Source of the DNA: Cohnella sp. AR92
Lineage (GTDB): Bacteria; Bacillota; Bacilli; Paenibacillales; Paenibacillaceae
Direction of reading: 5' to 3'
Length of the DNA stretch: 64,000 nucleotides
Assembly (NCBI RefSeq): GCF_003990975.1
Contig: NZ_RZJR01000001.1
Coordinates: forward strand, 461,733-525,732
This document shows, piece by piece, positions 38,662 through 46,712 of this stretch. Each line of letters opens with the position of its first letter. Position 1 is the stretch's first letter. Made by a program: the position numbers and the translations under genes. The notes under the pieces are model-generated. The model was not told where the DNA came from. It worked only from the letters and a program-made list of their open reading frames with translations, and searched no databases.

Positions 38662-38769
38662 ATGTCTTCCGGCGCAATCAGAATGCGAGAAGCCGACTGG
38701 TATAAGGTCAGCGGCGTTCCGCCGCGCTCTTCCAGGCTATCGGTTCTAGCAATTGCCGGGGGGACATAG
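38662..38769 (+). CDS. Possible 35-residue peptide upstream of spoIID
   Basis: ATG at 38662 with a good site (GGGAGAGGAG at 38647-38656), ending in TAG at 38767. The peptide begins MSSGAIRMREADWYKVSG and is basic with no signal peptide. It lies in the 326-base gap between murA and spoIID, 33 bases before the spoIID start. It could be a leader peptide or simply chance. I see nothing else firm in this gap. Confidence 0.3.
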   Translation: MSSGAIRMREADWYKVSGVPPRSSRLSVLAIAGGT

Positions 38770-38802
38770 AATGGGAGAAACGTCGGGTCCAAAGGAGAAT
38801 CT

Positions 38803-40017
38803 ATGAGCGGAAAACGGCGCGTTGATTGGATGGCCTTTGCGGTCGGCATCTGCGTAGGGATGATCGTCTGGCTTTTCTCCCATGAGACAAGCTATCGTCT
38901 TGGGAAGGATAGGGGCGCCGAACTGCCGGAAGTCCGCCGGGCGCAATCGCCATCGACGTTGACGGGGGCTGCGGAAGCTCCGCCTGTCGTTGCCGCATCC
39001 GCGGCCGGGGTTCGAGAATCCGGAAGAGAAACCGGCCGTTCGAAGGCACCCGCAACTGCAGCGGGCGGAACCGCAGGCTCCAATAATACCGAGAGCTCCA
39101 AAGTTTCCAAAGATGCTATGGCCCTGCTCGATCGCTTGAAAATCAAGGTCTACCTGGCCGATAAGCGAGAAGTGGAGACCGTCACCCTGGAGCAATACGT
39201 GCGCGGAGTGGTCGCTGCCGAGCTGCCGCTCGCATTCGAACCGGCTGCGATGGAGGCTCAAGCCCTCGCCGCTCGAACCTATATCGTTCGCCGCTTGGTG
39301 CTGGAAGACCGCACCGGCATTCCGGAGACGGGAACCGCCAGCGAGGCGGACGTCACGGATACGGTTACCCATCAAGTGTACAAATCGCTGAAGGAGATGG
39401 CCGAGCTCAAGGAGTCCGACCGGGAGGGCTGGAGCAAGGTAGATCGGGCGGTCGAACGAACGAAGGGAAGAATCATCGTCTATGAAGGGGAACCGATCCA
39501 AGCTCTCTTTTTCGCATCTAGCAACGGGCATACGGAGAATTCCGAAGAGGTGTTCCCGATGAAGCTTCCCTATCTCCGCTCGGTAGACAGTCCTTGGGAC
39601 CGCACGGAGGCGAGCAATTGGGAGGTGAAGAGCACGCTCGGCTTGACCGAATTCTATAAGAAAATGGGAGTCGGTTCCGTAGAAGCGGCGGCGAATCCCT
39701 CGGGCAAGTCTCTCGTCCGCATTCTGGATTGGACGACCGGAGGGAGAGTCAAGGATCTTCTCGTAGGAGACGAACGAGTGAGCGGAGAAGAGGCAAGGGA
39801 GAAGCTAGGCCTTCGCTCCGCGGCTTTCTCTCTTAAGCAGGACAAGCAGGGAGTGCACGTCACGACGTACGGAAGCGGCCATGGGGTCGGCATGAGCCAG
39901 TGGGGAGCCGAAGGAATGGCCAAGCAAGGGAAGGGCGCCGAGGAGATTATCAAATACTATTACAAGGGCGTTCAACTGGCAGGCGCGTCGGAGTGGCTGA
40001 GGAAACTACCGCTATAA
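38803..40017 (+). CDS. spoIID: Stage II sporulation protein D
   Basis: 404 residues. Membrane-anchored lytic transglycosylase of the DMP engulfment machinery. N-terminal transmembrane helix about 9-25, a linker of about 85 residues rich in Ala/Ser/Thr that is longer than in B. subtilis, then the SpoIID domain from about 110. The catalytic Glu140 lies in VVAAELPLAFEPAAMEAQAL. SNGHTENSEEVF and the GHGVGMSQWGAEGMA signature are intact. AAAGGAG at 38791-38797 precedes the ATG. murA-spoIID-spoIIQ order as in B. subtilis. I see no convincing sigma-E -35 element upstream. Confidence 0.95.
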   Translation: MSGKRRVDWMAFAVGICVGMIVWLFSHETSYRLGKDRGAELPEVRRAQSPSTLTGAAEAPPVVAASAAGVRESGRETGRSKAPATAAGGTAGSNNTESSKVSKDAMALLDRLKIKVYLADKREVETVTLEQYVRGVVAAELPLAFEPAAMEAQALAARTYIVRRLVLEDRTGIPETGTASEADVTDTVTHQVYKSLKEMAELKESDREGWSKVDRAVERTKGRIIVYEGEPIQALFFASSNGHTENSEEVFPMKLPYLRSVDSPWDRTEASNWEVKSTLGLTEFYKKMGVGSVEAAANPSGKSLVRILDWTTGGRVKDLLVGDERVSGEEAREKLGLRSAAFSLKQDKQGVHVTTYGSGHGVGMSQWGAEGMAKQGKGAEEIIKYYYKGVQLAGASEWLRKLPL

Positions 40018-40041
40018 GAATAGAAATCTTGCAACCCGCAC

Positions 40042-40070
40042 GTATAAAAGTCTATCACCTGGCAACACTT
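40042..40070 (+). promoter_or_regulatory. Sigma-F-type forespore promoter of spoIIQ
   Basis: GTATA at 40042-40046, 14 bases, then GGCAACACTT at 40061-40070, which fits the -10 pattern GGnnAnAnT of sigma-F/sigma-G promoters. It lies 21 bases upstream of the spoIIQ start. spoIIQ is a known sigma-F gene in B. subtilis, so position and sequence agree. Confidence 0.7.
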
Positions 40071-40090
40071 GCTTACTGAGGTGATAAACA

Positions 40091-40819
40091 ATGAGTGACC
40101 AAAACAAAAACACTCGTAAACTCGAAGAGGCCTCCAAGCCAAACGCGGGAGCGCCGCAACCACAGTCGTCGGGGCTTAAGAGATTGTTCAGCAAGCGTTG
40201 GGTTTTCCCAGCTGTCTACATGGCCGCCGCCGCAATCATCGTAACGATTCTCTGGCTGAACGGCGCCGGCGGAAAAGAAGATCCGCAAAAGCCGGTTTCG
40301 GGACAGCCGAGCATCGGAAGCGAAGAAGCGGGCGCAACGAACAGCCAGGAATCCGTGGAAGCTGCCGTGCCGGGAGAATCTCTCAAGCTGCCGTACCAGG
40401 ATTCCAAGGACATGGTCGTCAAGCTGCCTTACTACAACGAGAACGGCTCCGCCGAGGAACGCCAAGCGGCCGTCGTCGAGTACGACAACCAGTTCACGGC
40501 ACATAGCGGCCTGGACTATGCGCGCAAGGACGGCAAGACGTTCGAAGTTCTGGCAGCCCTGAGCGGCAAGGTCACGGTAGCCGAGAAGAGCCCGATCAAC
40601 GGCTATGAAGTTCAGATCGAGCATGCAAGCGGTCTGAAGACCGTCTATCAAAGCCTGACCGACCTGAAGGTCCAAGTAGGCGACGAAGTGAAGCAAGGCG
40701 ATGTGATCGCGATGGCCGACCGCAGCGAGATGGAGAAGGACGAAGGAATTCACCTTCACTTCGAAGCTCTTAGCAACGGCCAATCTATCGATCCGAATTC
40801 CCTGGTGAAGGCGCAATAA
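40091..40819 (+). CDS. spoIIQ: SpoIIQ, M23 (LytM) engulfment protein
   Basis: 242 residues. Single membrane helix about 38-56, then an extracytoplasmic M23 domain. Made in the forespore, it pairs with mother-cell SpoIIIAH across the septum to form the feeding-channel/ratchet complex. The zinc ligands of active LytM enzymes are all visible: His138 and Asp142 (HSGLDYA), His221 and His223 (IHLHFEA). In B. subtilis the first His is lost; here it is kept, as in clostridial SpoIIQ. Ribosome site GAGGTGA at 40078-40084. Ends at a strong terminator. Confidence 0.93.
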   Translation: MSDQNKNTRKLEEASKPNAGAPQPQSSGLKRLFSKRWVFPAVYMAAAAIIVTILWLNGAGGKEDPQKPVSGQPSIGSEEAGATNSQESVEAAVPGESLKLPYQDSKDMVVKLPYYNENGSAEERQAAVVEYDNQFTAHSGLDYARKDGKTFEVLAALSGKVTVAEKSPINGYEVQIEHASGLKTVYQSLTDLKVQVGDEVKQGDVIAMADRSEMEKDEGIHLHFEALSNGQSIDPNSLVKAQ

Positions 40820-40831
40820 GAAGCGCTTGGA

Positions 40832-40868
40832 AAAGAAGCCTCCGGCAATGAGCCGGGGGCTTCTTTTC
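40832..40868 (+). terminator. Rho-independent terminator of spoIIQ
   Basis: AAAGAAGCC(T)CCGGC pairs with GCCGGGGGCTTCTTTT around a short AATGA loop. Confidence 0.9.
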
Positions 40869-40922
40869 TTTGGTTCCGGAGTATACATTTTGTAATTCTA
40901 TCAACCAAATAATGTCGGAATA

Positions 40923-40931
40923 TGGTACGAT
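40923..40931 (+). promoter_or_regulatory. Possible extended -10 promoter of the HD-GYP gene
   Basis: TGGTACGAT is a TGn-TACGAT extended -10. There is no good -35. It lies 57 bases before the start codon at 40988. Confidence 0.4.
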
Positions 40932-40987
40932 AGGACCGTGTAAAAAGGACGATTGGCAGGCTGCTCGGCAGAGGGGAGACTCGCGCG

Positions 40988-42145
40988 ATGAGAGAGATCC
41001 ATATAGACGACTTGCGCCCGGGAGACGTCGTGAACAAGACGCTTCTGTCCAAGACCGGCATGGTCATGCTGGAAGAAGGAACGGTGCTGACGGACTATTA
41101 TATTCACAGGCTTCGAACCCTGGGCTTCAAGAGAGTGGCAGTGAGAGACGCGGGAGATCGACTCGCGAGGGAGAATCTCTTGGCTGCCGGGCGAAGCAGG
41201 AAAGAGACGGAGGATTCCTCTTCGGAGACCCTGGCGCAAGCCATCGCGGAGATGAAGAGCAACGAAGAGGCTCTGCGCAAGACGGGGGAGAACATCCGCC
41301 GCTTCGTCGAGTCGGATCTGACGTTCTCCCGGATGTCGCTTCCGTTCCTGGAGACGGCGAGATTCCGCCGGGACTTCCGGGAACGCGTCCTCTCCGTGCT
41401 GAGCGAGAAGGCGCTCGCCGATGAACTGAGCGTCATCCTGCAGAGCGATCCCCAGCTGTTCCAGCATTCCCTGCAAGTCTCCCTTCTCTCGAATGTGCTG
41501 GGCGACGTGAACGGGTACGACAAGTCGAAGCTGGATGAACTGACGATCGGCTCCCTGCTGTTCGACGTCGGCATGACTCGGCTTCCCGCAGAGCTCATCA
41601 AAGCGAATCGCAAGCTGACCGAAGCGGAATTGGAGAAGGTTCGCGAGCACACCCGGCTGGGCTACAAGGTGCTGTCGGAGATCAAAGGAGTTCCGCAGCA
41701 AGCGGCGCGGGCGGCGCTGCTGCATCACGAGAAATTCGGCGGCCACGGTTATCCGTTGTCCTTTAAGGGCAAGGACATTCCGGAGCTGGCTCAGTTGATC
41801 GGACTCGCGGACATCTACGACGCCTTGCTCTCGAAGCGGCATTACCGCGATCCGTATCCGAGCAACGAGGCGATGGAATATTTGTTCGCGGCGAGCAATC
41901 ACGACTTCGGAGCGAACATCGTTCAGATGTTCTTGAAGCATATCGTCATCTTCCCGGTCTCTTCGGTCGTCGAACTGAACAACGGCCAGATCGGCATCGT
42001 GGAACAGACGGGGAACCGGCTGGCGCATCGTCCCGTCCTTCGGATGATCCGCGAAGCGAACGGCGATCCGATCGCCCAGCCGTACACCGTCGACTTGAAC
42101 CAGAATCACCAGCTGGCGATTCTTCGGCTGGTGCAGGGCATCTAG
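40988..42145 (+). CDS. Degenerate HD-GYP domain protein
   Basis: 385 residues. An N-terminal domain (about 1-60, IDDLRPGDVVNKTLLSKTG) of the kind found before many bacillary HD-GYP domains, a helical linker, then HD-GYP from about 145. The HD pair is replaced by Phe192-Asp193 (SLLFDVGMTRLP instead of LLHDIGK), and the GYP motif reads GGHGYP. His160, His221, His246-His247 and LADIYDAL remain. HD-GYP proteins hydrolyse c-di-GMP to pGpG or GMP; loss of a metal-binding His may reduce or alter activity. AGAGGGGAGA at 40970-40979 precedes the ATG. Monocistronic, between spoIIQ and spoIIID. Confidence 0.88.
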   Translation: MREIHIDDLRPGDVVNKTLLSKTGMVMLEEGTVLTDYYIHRLRTLGFKRVAVRDAGDRLARENLLAAGRSRKETEDSSSETLAQAIAEMKSNEEALRKTGENIRRFVESDLTFSRMSLPFLETARFRRDFRERVLSVLSEKALADELSVILQSDPQLFQHSLQVSLLSNVLGDVNGYDKSKLDELTIGSLLFDVGMTRLPAELIKANRKLTEAELEKVREHTRLGYKVLSEIKGVPQQAARAALLHHEKFGGHGYPLSFKGKDIPELAQLIGLADIYDALLSKRHYRDPYPSNEAMEYLFAASNHDFGANIVQMFLKHIVIFPVSSVVELNNGQIGIVEQTGNRLAHRPVLRMIREANGDPIAQPYTVDLNQNHQLAILRLVQGI

Positions 42146-42206
42146 GCTGAACCGGCACAACTGCCGGGAGTATGATTCGCATTAGATCAGGACGTCAATC
42201 TTACTG

Positions 42207-42236
42207 AAAGGACAGGGGCAACCCTGTCCTTTTTGT
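42207..42236 (+). terminator. Rho-independent terminator of the HD-GYP gene
   Basis: AAAGGACAGG pairs with CCTGTCCTTT around GGCAAC, followed by further T. Confidence 0.92.
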
Positions 42237-42332
42237 TGTCCGCAAGCTTCGGCGTACCGGCGAATTGGGTCTTTAGGCACCTCCCGCTGGACGTTTGACC
42301 CACATTCCGGGCTTGTCAGCCCTCGGAACAAA

Positions 42333-42360
42333 GAATAAGTGACCGCGCCCCTCATATACT
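42333..42360 (+). promoter_or_regulatory. Sigma-E-type mother-cell promoter of spoIIID
   Basis: GAATAAG at 42333-42339, 13 bases, then CATATACT at 42353-42360, close to the sigma-E -10 consensus CATACANT. It lies 33 bases before the spoIIID start. spoIIID is a sigma-E gene in B. subtilis. Confidence 0.7.
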
Positions 42361-42392
42361 GTACCAATCTAATCGAGCAGGGAGGCGGGAGC

Positions 42393-42680
42393 GTGCACGA
42401 TTACATCAAAGAACGCACCATCAAGATCGGCCGGTGCATCGTAGAGACGCGCAACACGGTACGGACGATCGCCAAGGAATTCGGCGTCTCCAAGAGCACG
42501 GTGCATAAAGACCTGACAGAGAGATTGCCGGAGATCAATCCGGACCTGGCGGATCAGGTCAAACACATTCTCGAGTACCATAAATCCATACGCCATCTGA
42601 GGGGAGGAGAGGCGACCAAGATCAAGTACAAGAAGACAACCGTCAAGAAACGCGAAGTATTGACGGCGGGGAAGGCTTAA
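42393..42680 (+). CDS. spoIIID: Sporulation transcription factor SpoIIID
   Basis: 95 residues from GTG at 42393 (GGGAGG at 42380-42385), giving the family N-terminus (M)HDYIKERTIKIG. Upstream in-frame codons lie within the promoter. The helix-turn-helix is VRTIAKEFGVSKSTVHKDL (about 24-42), followed by TERLPEINPDLADQVK and the basic HLRGGEATKIKYKK. It is a mother-cell DNA-binding protein that switches gene expression between sigma-E and sigma-K phases. Very close to B. subtilis SpoIIID along the first 80 residues, with a different C-terminal tail. Confidence 0.97.
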   Translation: MHDYIKERTIKIGRCIVETRNTVRTIAKEFGVSKSTVHKDLTERLPEINPDLADQVKHILEYHKSIRHLRGGEATKIKYKKTTVKKREVLTAGKA

Positions 42681-42776
42681 GGACTAATATTCTCTTCGAC
42701 AAAAAAAGGATTTTCTCTTCTTGCGGCGAATTTGGTACTATTACGATATTACAGCGCCGTGGAGGATTCTTAGAAC

Positions 42777-43775
42777 ATGTTCAGTAAAGACATCGGAATC
42801 GACCTGGGCACCGCCAACGTGTCCATTCATGTGAAAGGCAAGGGAGTCGTGCTCGACGAACCATCCGTCGTTGCGATTGAGAATGATACGCGCCGAGTAT
42901 TGGCGGTTGGCGAAGACGCTCGCCGCATGGTGGGGCGTACCCCGGGCAACATCGTTGCGATCCGTCCGCTCAAAGACGGCGTGATCGCGGATTTCGAAGT
43001 TACGGACATGATGCTGAAGGCATTCATCGGGCGAGTCGGAGGACGGAACTGGTATAGCCGTCCGCGCATTCTGATCTGCGCGCCTACCAATATTACGTCT
43101 GTCGAGCAGAAAGCCATTCGCGAAGCCGCGGAGAGAAGCGGCGCCAAGGAAGTCTTCCTAGAAGAAGAGCCGAAGGCGGCCGCGATCGGAGCCGGGATGG
43201 ATATCTTCCAGCCCAGCGGGAATATGGTTGTCGATATTGGCGGAGGTACGACGGATGTTGCCGTTCTGTCGATGGGCGACGTCGTAACCGCCTCTTCTCT
43301 TAAAGTCGCGGGGGACAAGTTCGACGCGGCGATAATGAAGTACATAAAGAATAAATATAAGCTTCTGATCGGCGAGAGAACGAGCGAGGACATCAAGATC
43401 AAGATCGGAACCGTCTACAGCGGGGGCAGACGAGAAGAGATGGATATTCGCGGCCGGGACATGGTGTCGGGCTTGCCGCTCACCGTAACGATCTATTCCG
43501 ACGAGATTCGGGAAGCGCTATGGGAGCCGGTGTCCTCCATCGTGTCTTCGGCTAAATCCGTGCTGGAACGTACACCTCCGGAACTTTCTGCCGATATAAT
43601 TGATAGAGGTGTCATTCTGACGGGAGGCGGGGCCCTATTGGACGGCTTGGACGCTCTGCTGGCGGACGAGCTCAAGGTGCCCGTGCTGATTGCGGAAGAT
43701 CCGATGCATTGCGTGGTTAAAGGAACGGGAATCATGCTTGACCATCTGGACAAAATGACACGCAAAATGAGCTAG
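42777..43775 (+). CDS. mbl: MreB-like actin homologue Mbl
   Basis: 332 residues. Membrane-associated actin-like ATPase that guides lateral wall synthesis. Phosphate-1 motif IGIDLGTANVSI near residue 7, phosphate-2 VVDIGGGTTDVAVLS near 158-172, and the adenosine motif GVILTGGGALLDGLD near 281-295. I call it Mbl, not MreB, because of its position: spoIIID-mbl-flhO-flhP is the B. subtilis order. GTGGAGGATT at 42760-42769 precedes the ATG. Confidence 0.93.
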   Translation: MFSKDIGIDLGTANVSIHVKGKGVVLDEPSVVAIENDTRRVLAVGEDARRMVGRTPGNIVAIRPLKDGVIADFEVTDMMLKAFIGRVGGRNWYSRPRILICAPTNITSVEQKAIREAAERSGAKEVFLEEEPKAAAIGAGMDIFQPSGNMVVDIGGGTTDVAVLSMGDVVTASSLKVAGDKFDAAIMKYIKNKYKLLIGERTSEDIKIKIGTVYSGGRREEMDIRGRDMVSGLPLTVTIYSDEIREALWEPVSSIVSSAKSVLERTPPELSADIIDRGVILTGGGALLDGLDALLADELKVPVLIAEDPMHCVVKGTGIMLDHLDKMTRKMS

Positions 43776-43785
43776 GAGGGATTAT

Positions 43786-44649
43786 ATGCTTAGGGGACTG
43801 TACACGGCCACATCGGGGATGATTGCGCAGCAACGCCGCCATGATACGGTGACGAACAACATCGCCAACCTCAACACCCCCGGCTACAAGGGGACAAGCT
43901 CCGTGAACCGCGCCTTTCCCGAGATGCTGATCGCGGCGATGGGGGGACAGGATTCCTCGGCAAGCGGCTCGATCGGCAAGCTCAATACGGGCGTGTTCGC
44001 CGAAGAGAATTTGATCGCCATGCTTCAGGGCGATATGATGGAAACGGATCGTTCTCAGGACATGGCCCTTATCTCCGACATTCTGGTCGACGGAGCCTCG
44101 TTCGACGCTTCCGGGAAGTACGTGGACGCTCAAGGCAACGTGACCTACCAGCCTCAAGCCTTCTTCACGGTTCAGACGGCCGACGGGCAGGTTCGCTATA
44201 CCCGCGACGGCAGCTTCCAGACCAAGGAGGACGGCACGCTCGTCACCTCCGAGGGAATGGCCGTGCTCGGCACGAACGGCCAGCCGATCAACGTTCAAGG
44301 CAGCTGGGAGAACGTAACGGTGTCCTCGGACGGCACGCTGTACGACCGGACGACCAATCAGCCGCTTAACCAGCAGCTCATGTTGTCGAAGGTGAGCGAC
44401 CCGAACCAGATGATTCAGGAAGGCAACGGGGTATTCCGATACGCCGGACAGCCTAACGGACTCCAGCAGGTGCAAGCGGGCGACCGGGTATCGATCCGCC
44501 AAGGCTTCCTCGAACGCTCCAATGTCGATTCGGCTCAATCGGCGGTCGATTTGATGGCGGCGCTCCGCGCCTATTCGGCGAACCAGCAGGTCGTGAAGTT
44601 CTATGACAGCAGCCTGAGCAAGGCGGTCAACGACGTCGGCAAGGTGTAA
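43786..44649 (+). CDS. flhO: Flagellar hook-basal body protein (FlhO/FlgG-like)
   Basis: 287 residues. N-terminal flagellar rod signature (GLYTATSGMIAQQRRHDTVTNNIANLNTPGYKGTS region) and C-terminal GFLERSNVDSAQSAVDLMAALRAYSANQQ, the paired heptad helices that pack in the rod or hook. In B. subtilis FlhO and FlhP are rod proteins encoded apart from the main fla/che operon, next to mbl, as here. Ten bases after mbl, with AGGAGGG at 43775-43781; probably the same transcript. Confidence 0.92.
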   Translation: MLRGLYTATSGMIAQQRRHDTVTNNIANLNTPGYKGTSSVNRAFPEMLIAAMGGQDSSASGSIGKLNTGVFAEENLIAMLQGDMMETDRSQDMALISDILVDGASFDASGKYVDAQGNVTYQPQAFFTVQTADGQVRYTRDGSFQTKEDGTLVTSEGMAVLGTNGQPINVQGSWENVTVSSDGTLYDRTTNQPLNQQLMLSKVSDPNQMIQEGNGVFRYAGQPNGLQQVQAGDRVSIRQGFLERSNVDSAQSAVDLMAALRAYSANQQVVKFYDSSLSKAVNDVGKV

Positions 44650-44687
44650 CGGCGCGTTTCTATCTTAGCGAATAAGGAGAGCGATGC

Positions 44688-45530
44688 ATGAACAACTCCA
44701 TGATCAGCGCTGCGGCATCCATGGGCGCTATGCAACAGAAGCTCGACATTCTGGCCGATAATATCGCCAACATCAATACGGACGGGTACAAGCGCAAAAG
44801 CGCTGTTTTCCACGATATCCTGACCAGCATTCAGCCTCAAGAAGAGAGCTTCCGCCAGGATGGCCGTCGTTCTCCTCTCGGATACACGCTGGGTTGGGGA
44901 GCCCGAGTCGTCGGCCAGACACTGGATATGACGCAGGGACCTCTTAAGCAGACCGGCTTGGAGACGGACGTCGCGATCGAAGGCAACGCCTTGTTCGAGG
45001 TTCGCGCCGGAACGGCGATCGACAGCGAGCGGGCGTTTACCCGCCAAGGATCGTTCCAGCTGATGCCTCTGCAAGACGGCAGCCGCATCCTTCTCACCGA
45101 CTCGGGCTATCCGGTCGTGGCGACGGACAACGGCACGGATTCCTTCGTTACGGTACCGAACGGTTATAAGCTTAACATTGCGGCAGACGGCGCCCTGACG
45201 GCGACGAATGCGGATAATACGGATACGCTTGAGCTCGGCTCCTTGAAGCTGGTTGAAGTAATGAATCCGGAGCTTCTGCAAGCGGTCGCGGACAACATGT
45301 ACGGAGTGCCGGCTAACATAAACGTCAACGACGTCGTTCAAGCGGTTCAAGCGAATCCGGAGCAAGCGGGCGGAATTGCCGTGCGGCAAGGCTCGCTGGA
45401 GTCCTCCAACGTGAGCTTGGCCGATGAGATGGCGGATCTCGTGACCGTCCAGAGAGCGTATCAATTGAATGCGCGCGCCCTATCCTCAGCAGATCAGATG
45501 ATGCAGATGGCGACTGAATTGCGCGGATGA
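44688..45530 (+). CDS. flhP: Flagellar hook-basal body protein (FlhP/FlgG-like)
   Basis: 280 residues. Paralogue of the preceding gene with N-terminal SMGAMQQKLDILADNIANIN and C-terminal QGSLESSNVSLADEMADLVT then RAYQLNARALSSADQMM. The second rod subunit of the FlhO/FlhP pair. AAGGAGAG at 44673-44680 precedes the ATG at 44688. No other flagellar genes are in the window. Confidence 0.92.
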   Translation: MNNSMISAAASMGAMQQKLDILADNIANINTDGYKRKSAVFHDILTSIQPQEESFRQDGRRSPLGYTLGWGARVVGQTLDMTQGPLKQTGLETDVAIEGNALFEVRAGTAIDSERAFTRQGSFQLMPLQDGSRILLTDSGYPVVATDNGTDSFVTVPNGYKLNIAADGALTATNADNTDTLELGSLKLVEVMNPELLQAVADNMYGVPANINVNDVVQAVQANPEQAGGIAVRQGSLESSNVSLADEMADLVTVQRAYQLNARALSSADQMMQMATELRG

Positions 45531-45544
45531 TGGGAGGGAATATC

Positions 45545-45778
45545 GTGACAGCGTCTAACCGTCCTGCTGTCAAGAAGAAGAGATCGGCCTTGCACCTCTT
45601 TGGACAGATCATTGGGACGAGCATTAAAGTGTTGATTATTCCCGTGCTCTGCGTGGTTGCGCTTGGCGTAGGCCTTGCGCTGGGCTATACGGTTCTTGGA
45701 GACCGGGAGCTGTCCGAAGCGTTCGACGTGAACACGTGGAAGCATATGTACGACCTTGTATTCGCAAATGGCAACTAA
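45545..45778 (+). CDS. EpuA-like small membrane protein (RNA polymerase subunit beta family, PF11772)
   Basis: 77 residues: basic N-terminus (NRPAVKKKRSALHLFG), one membrane helix about 25-46, and a short exposed tail ending in WKHMYDLVFAN. This layout matches the EpuA family, whose database name DNA-directed RNA polymerase subunit beta is historical; no polymerase role is supported. The start is GTG at 45545, with GGGAGGG at 45532-45538. The ATG at 45527 overlaps the previous stop and would place that ribosome site inside the gene. Confidence 0.78.
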   Translation: MTASNRPAVKKKRSALHLFGQIIGTSIKVLIIPVLCVVALGVGLALGYTVLGDRELSEAFDVNTWKHMYDLVFANGN

Positions 45779-45792
45779 GACGGACTTACGGC

Positions 45793-45838
45793 GTTATTCA
45801 GAATTTATAGGTCTCGCGCTTATTCCTTTCTGAATAAC
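45793..45838. repeat. 11-bp inverted repeat after the EpuA-like gene
   Basis: GTTATTCAGAA (45793-45803) and TTCTGAATAAC (45828-45838), perfect, with a 24-base loop and no T-run. It precedes the terminator below. Confidence 0.5.
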
Positions 45839-45856
45839 CTCCGCAAAGCTGCTTCC

Positions 45857-45884
45857 GCGTCCTAAGGACGCAGTAGGCGTTTTT
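45857..45884 (+). terminator. Hairpin with T-run ending the spoIIID-mbl-flh unit
   Basis: GCGTCC (45857-45862), TAA, GGACGC (45866-45871), then AGTAGGCG and TTTTT. The offset T-run makes it imperfect. Confidence 0.55.
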
Positions 45885-45950
45885 GCTTGTCTTGTTGTCG
45901 CAAAGCTTGGCACATCAACAGGCTCTCCGACATTCAGGGGAGCTTTCTTT

Positions 45951-45979
45951 TTGCCGTCGGGCTTGGCTCAAGGTATAAT
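45951..45979 (+). promoter_or_regulatory. Sigma-A promoter of the phosphatidyltransferase gene
   Basis: TTGCCG at 45951-45956, 17 bases, and TATAAT at 45974-45979, about 34 bases before the ATG at 46013. Confidence 0.75.
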
Positions 45980-46012
45980 ATGTGGAGTTATTGTAGAGGG
46001 GGAATTCGGGAA

Positions 46013-46522
46013 ATGAACGTGCCTAATATGCTGACCATATCCCGGTTCGTGATGATCCCTTTGTTCTTGACGTTATATTTTAACGACCATGCCGTGATCG
46101 CCTTGTTGATTGTCCTTCTGGCAGGTCTGACCGACTTGCTGGATGGCTACATCGCTCGCCGAAGCGGACAGATCACCCAGACCGGAATCATGCTTGATCC
46201 GCTGGCGGACAAGCTTATGATGCTCTCCGTCGTCGTTGCGCTCGTGATCGGGGGAGAGATTCCTTGGTCCGCCGCCGCCACGATGGCTTTTCGGGAGGTA
46301 GGGATGATCGTCAGCGCGGCGATTTTTCATTTCCGCGGCAGGAGAACCGTCCCGGCGAACGTCTATGGCAAGCTGACGACCTTCGTATACTATCTGGCTA
46401 TTGTCTTTCTCTTCCTTGAGGTTCCTGGGGGAGTGGAGATTATCTGGATTGCGATTGCGATGTCCTTCGTCACGTCGGGGGTCTATCTGATGAAATTCCG
46501 TCATCTGAATCGGGCAACTTAA
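46013..46522 (+). CDS. CDP-alcohol phosphatidyltransferase (PgsA-like)
   Basis: 169 residues, about five membrane helices. The family signature D-x2-DG-x2-AR-x8-G-x3-D-x3-D is exact in DLLDGYIARRSGQITQTG plus IMLDPLADK (about residues 43-69). PNMLTISRFVMIPLF at the N-terminus is typical of phosphatidylglycerophosphate synthases, so synthesis of PGP from CDP-diacylglycerol is likely. Another CDP-alcohol acceptor cannot be excluded. The ATG at 46013 follows AGAGGGGGAA at 45995-46004. Confidence 0.85.
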   Translation: MNVPNMLTISRFVMIPLFLTLYFNDHAVIALLIVLLAGLTDLLDGYIARRSGQITQTGIMLDPLADKLMMLSVVVALVIGGEIPWSAAATMAFREVGMIVSAAIFHFRGRRTVPANVYGKLTTFVYYLAIVFLFLEVPGGVEIIWIAIAMSFVTSGVYLMKFRHLNRAT

Positions 46523-46555
46523 GATTCGAGGGGATAGAGGATTCAGGTAAGAGCC

Positions 46556-46591
46556 CGCCGCCGGCAGAGGCCATGGCACCGCTCGGCGGCG
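46556..46591 (+). terminator. GC-rich hairpin after the phosphatidyltransferase gene
   Basis: CGCCGCCG (46556-46563) pairs with CGGCGGCG (46584-46591), followed by an AT-rich stretch without a clean T-run. Possible terminator. Confidence 0.4.
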
Positions 46592-46712
46592 AACCATCTT
46601 ATCTTAACCTTAGCGACTGCAGTTTCGCCAAAGGGTTACTACTAGTATGGGCACGGATCGGCAGGCTTATGCGATGGAGCCGGCTGCGATCCTAATAGAG
46701 AGGAGCATATTC

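Noticed and set aside
38764..38771. CATAGAAT as a sigma-E -10 for spoIID
   Set aside because: No acceptable -35 sequence at the proper distance, so not called as a promoter.
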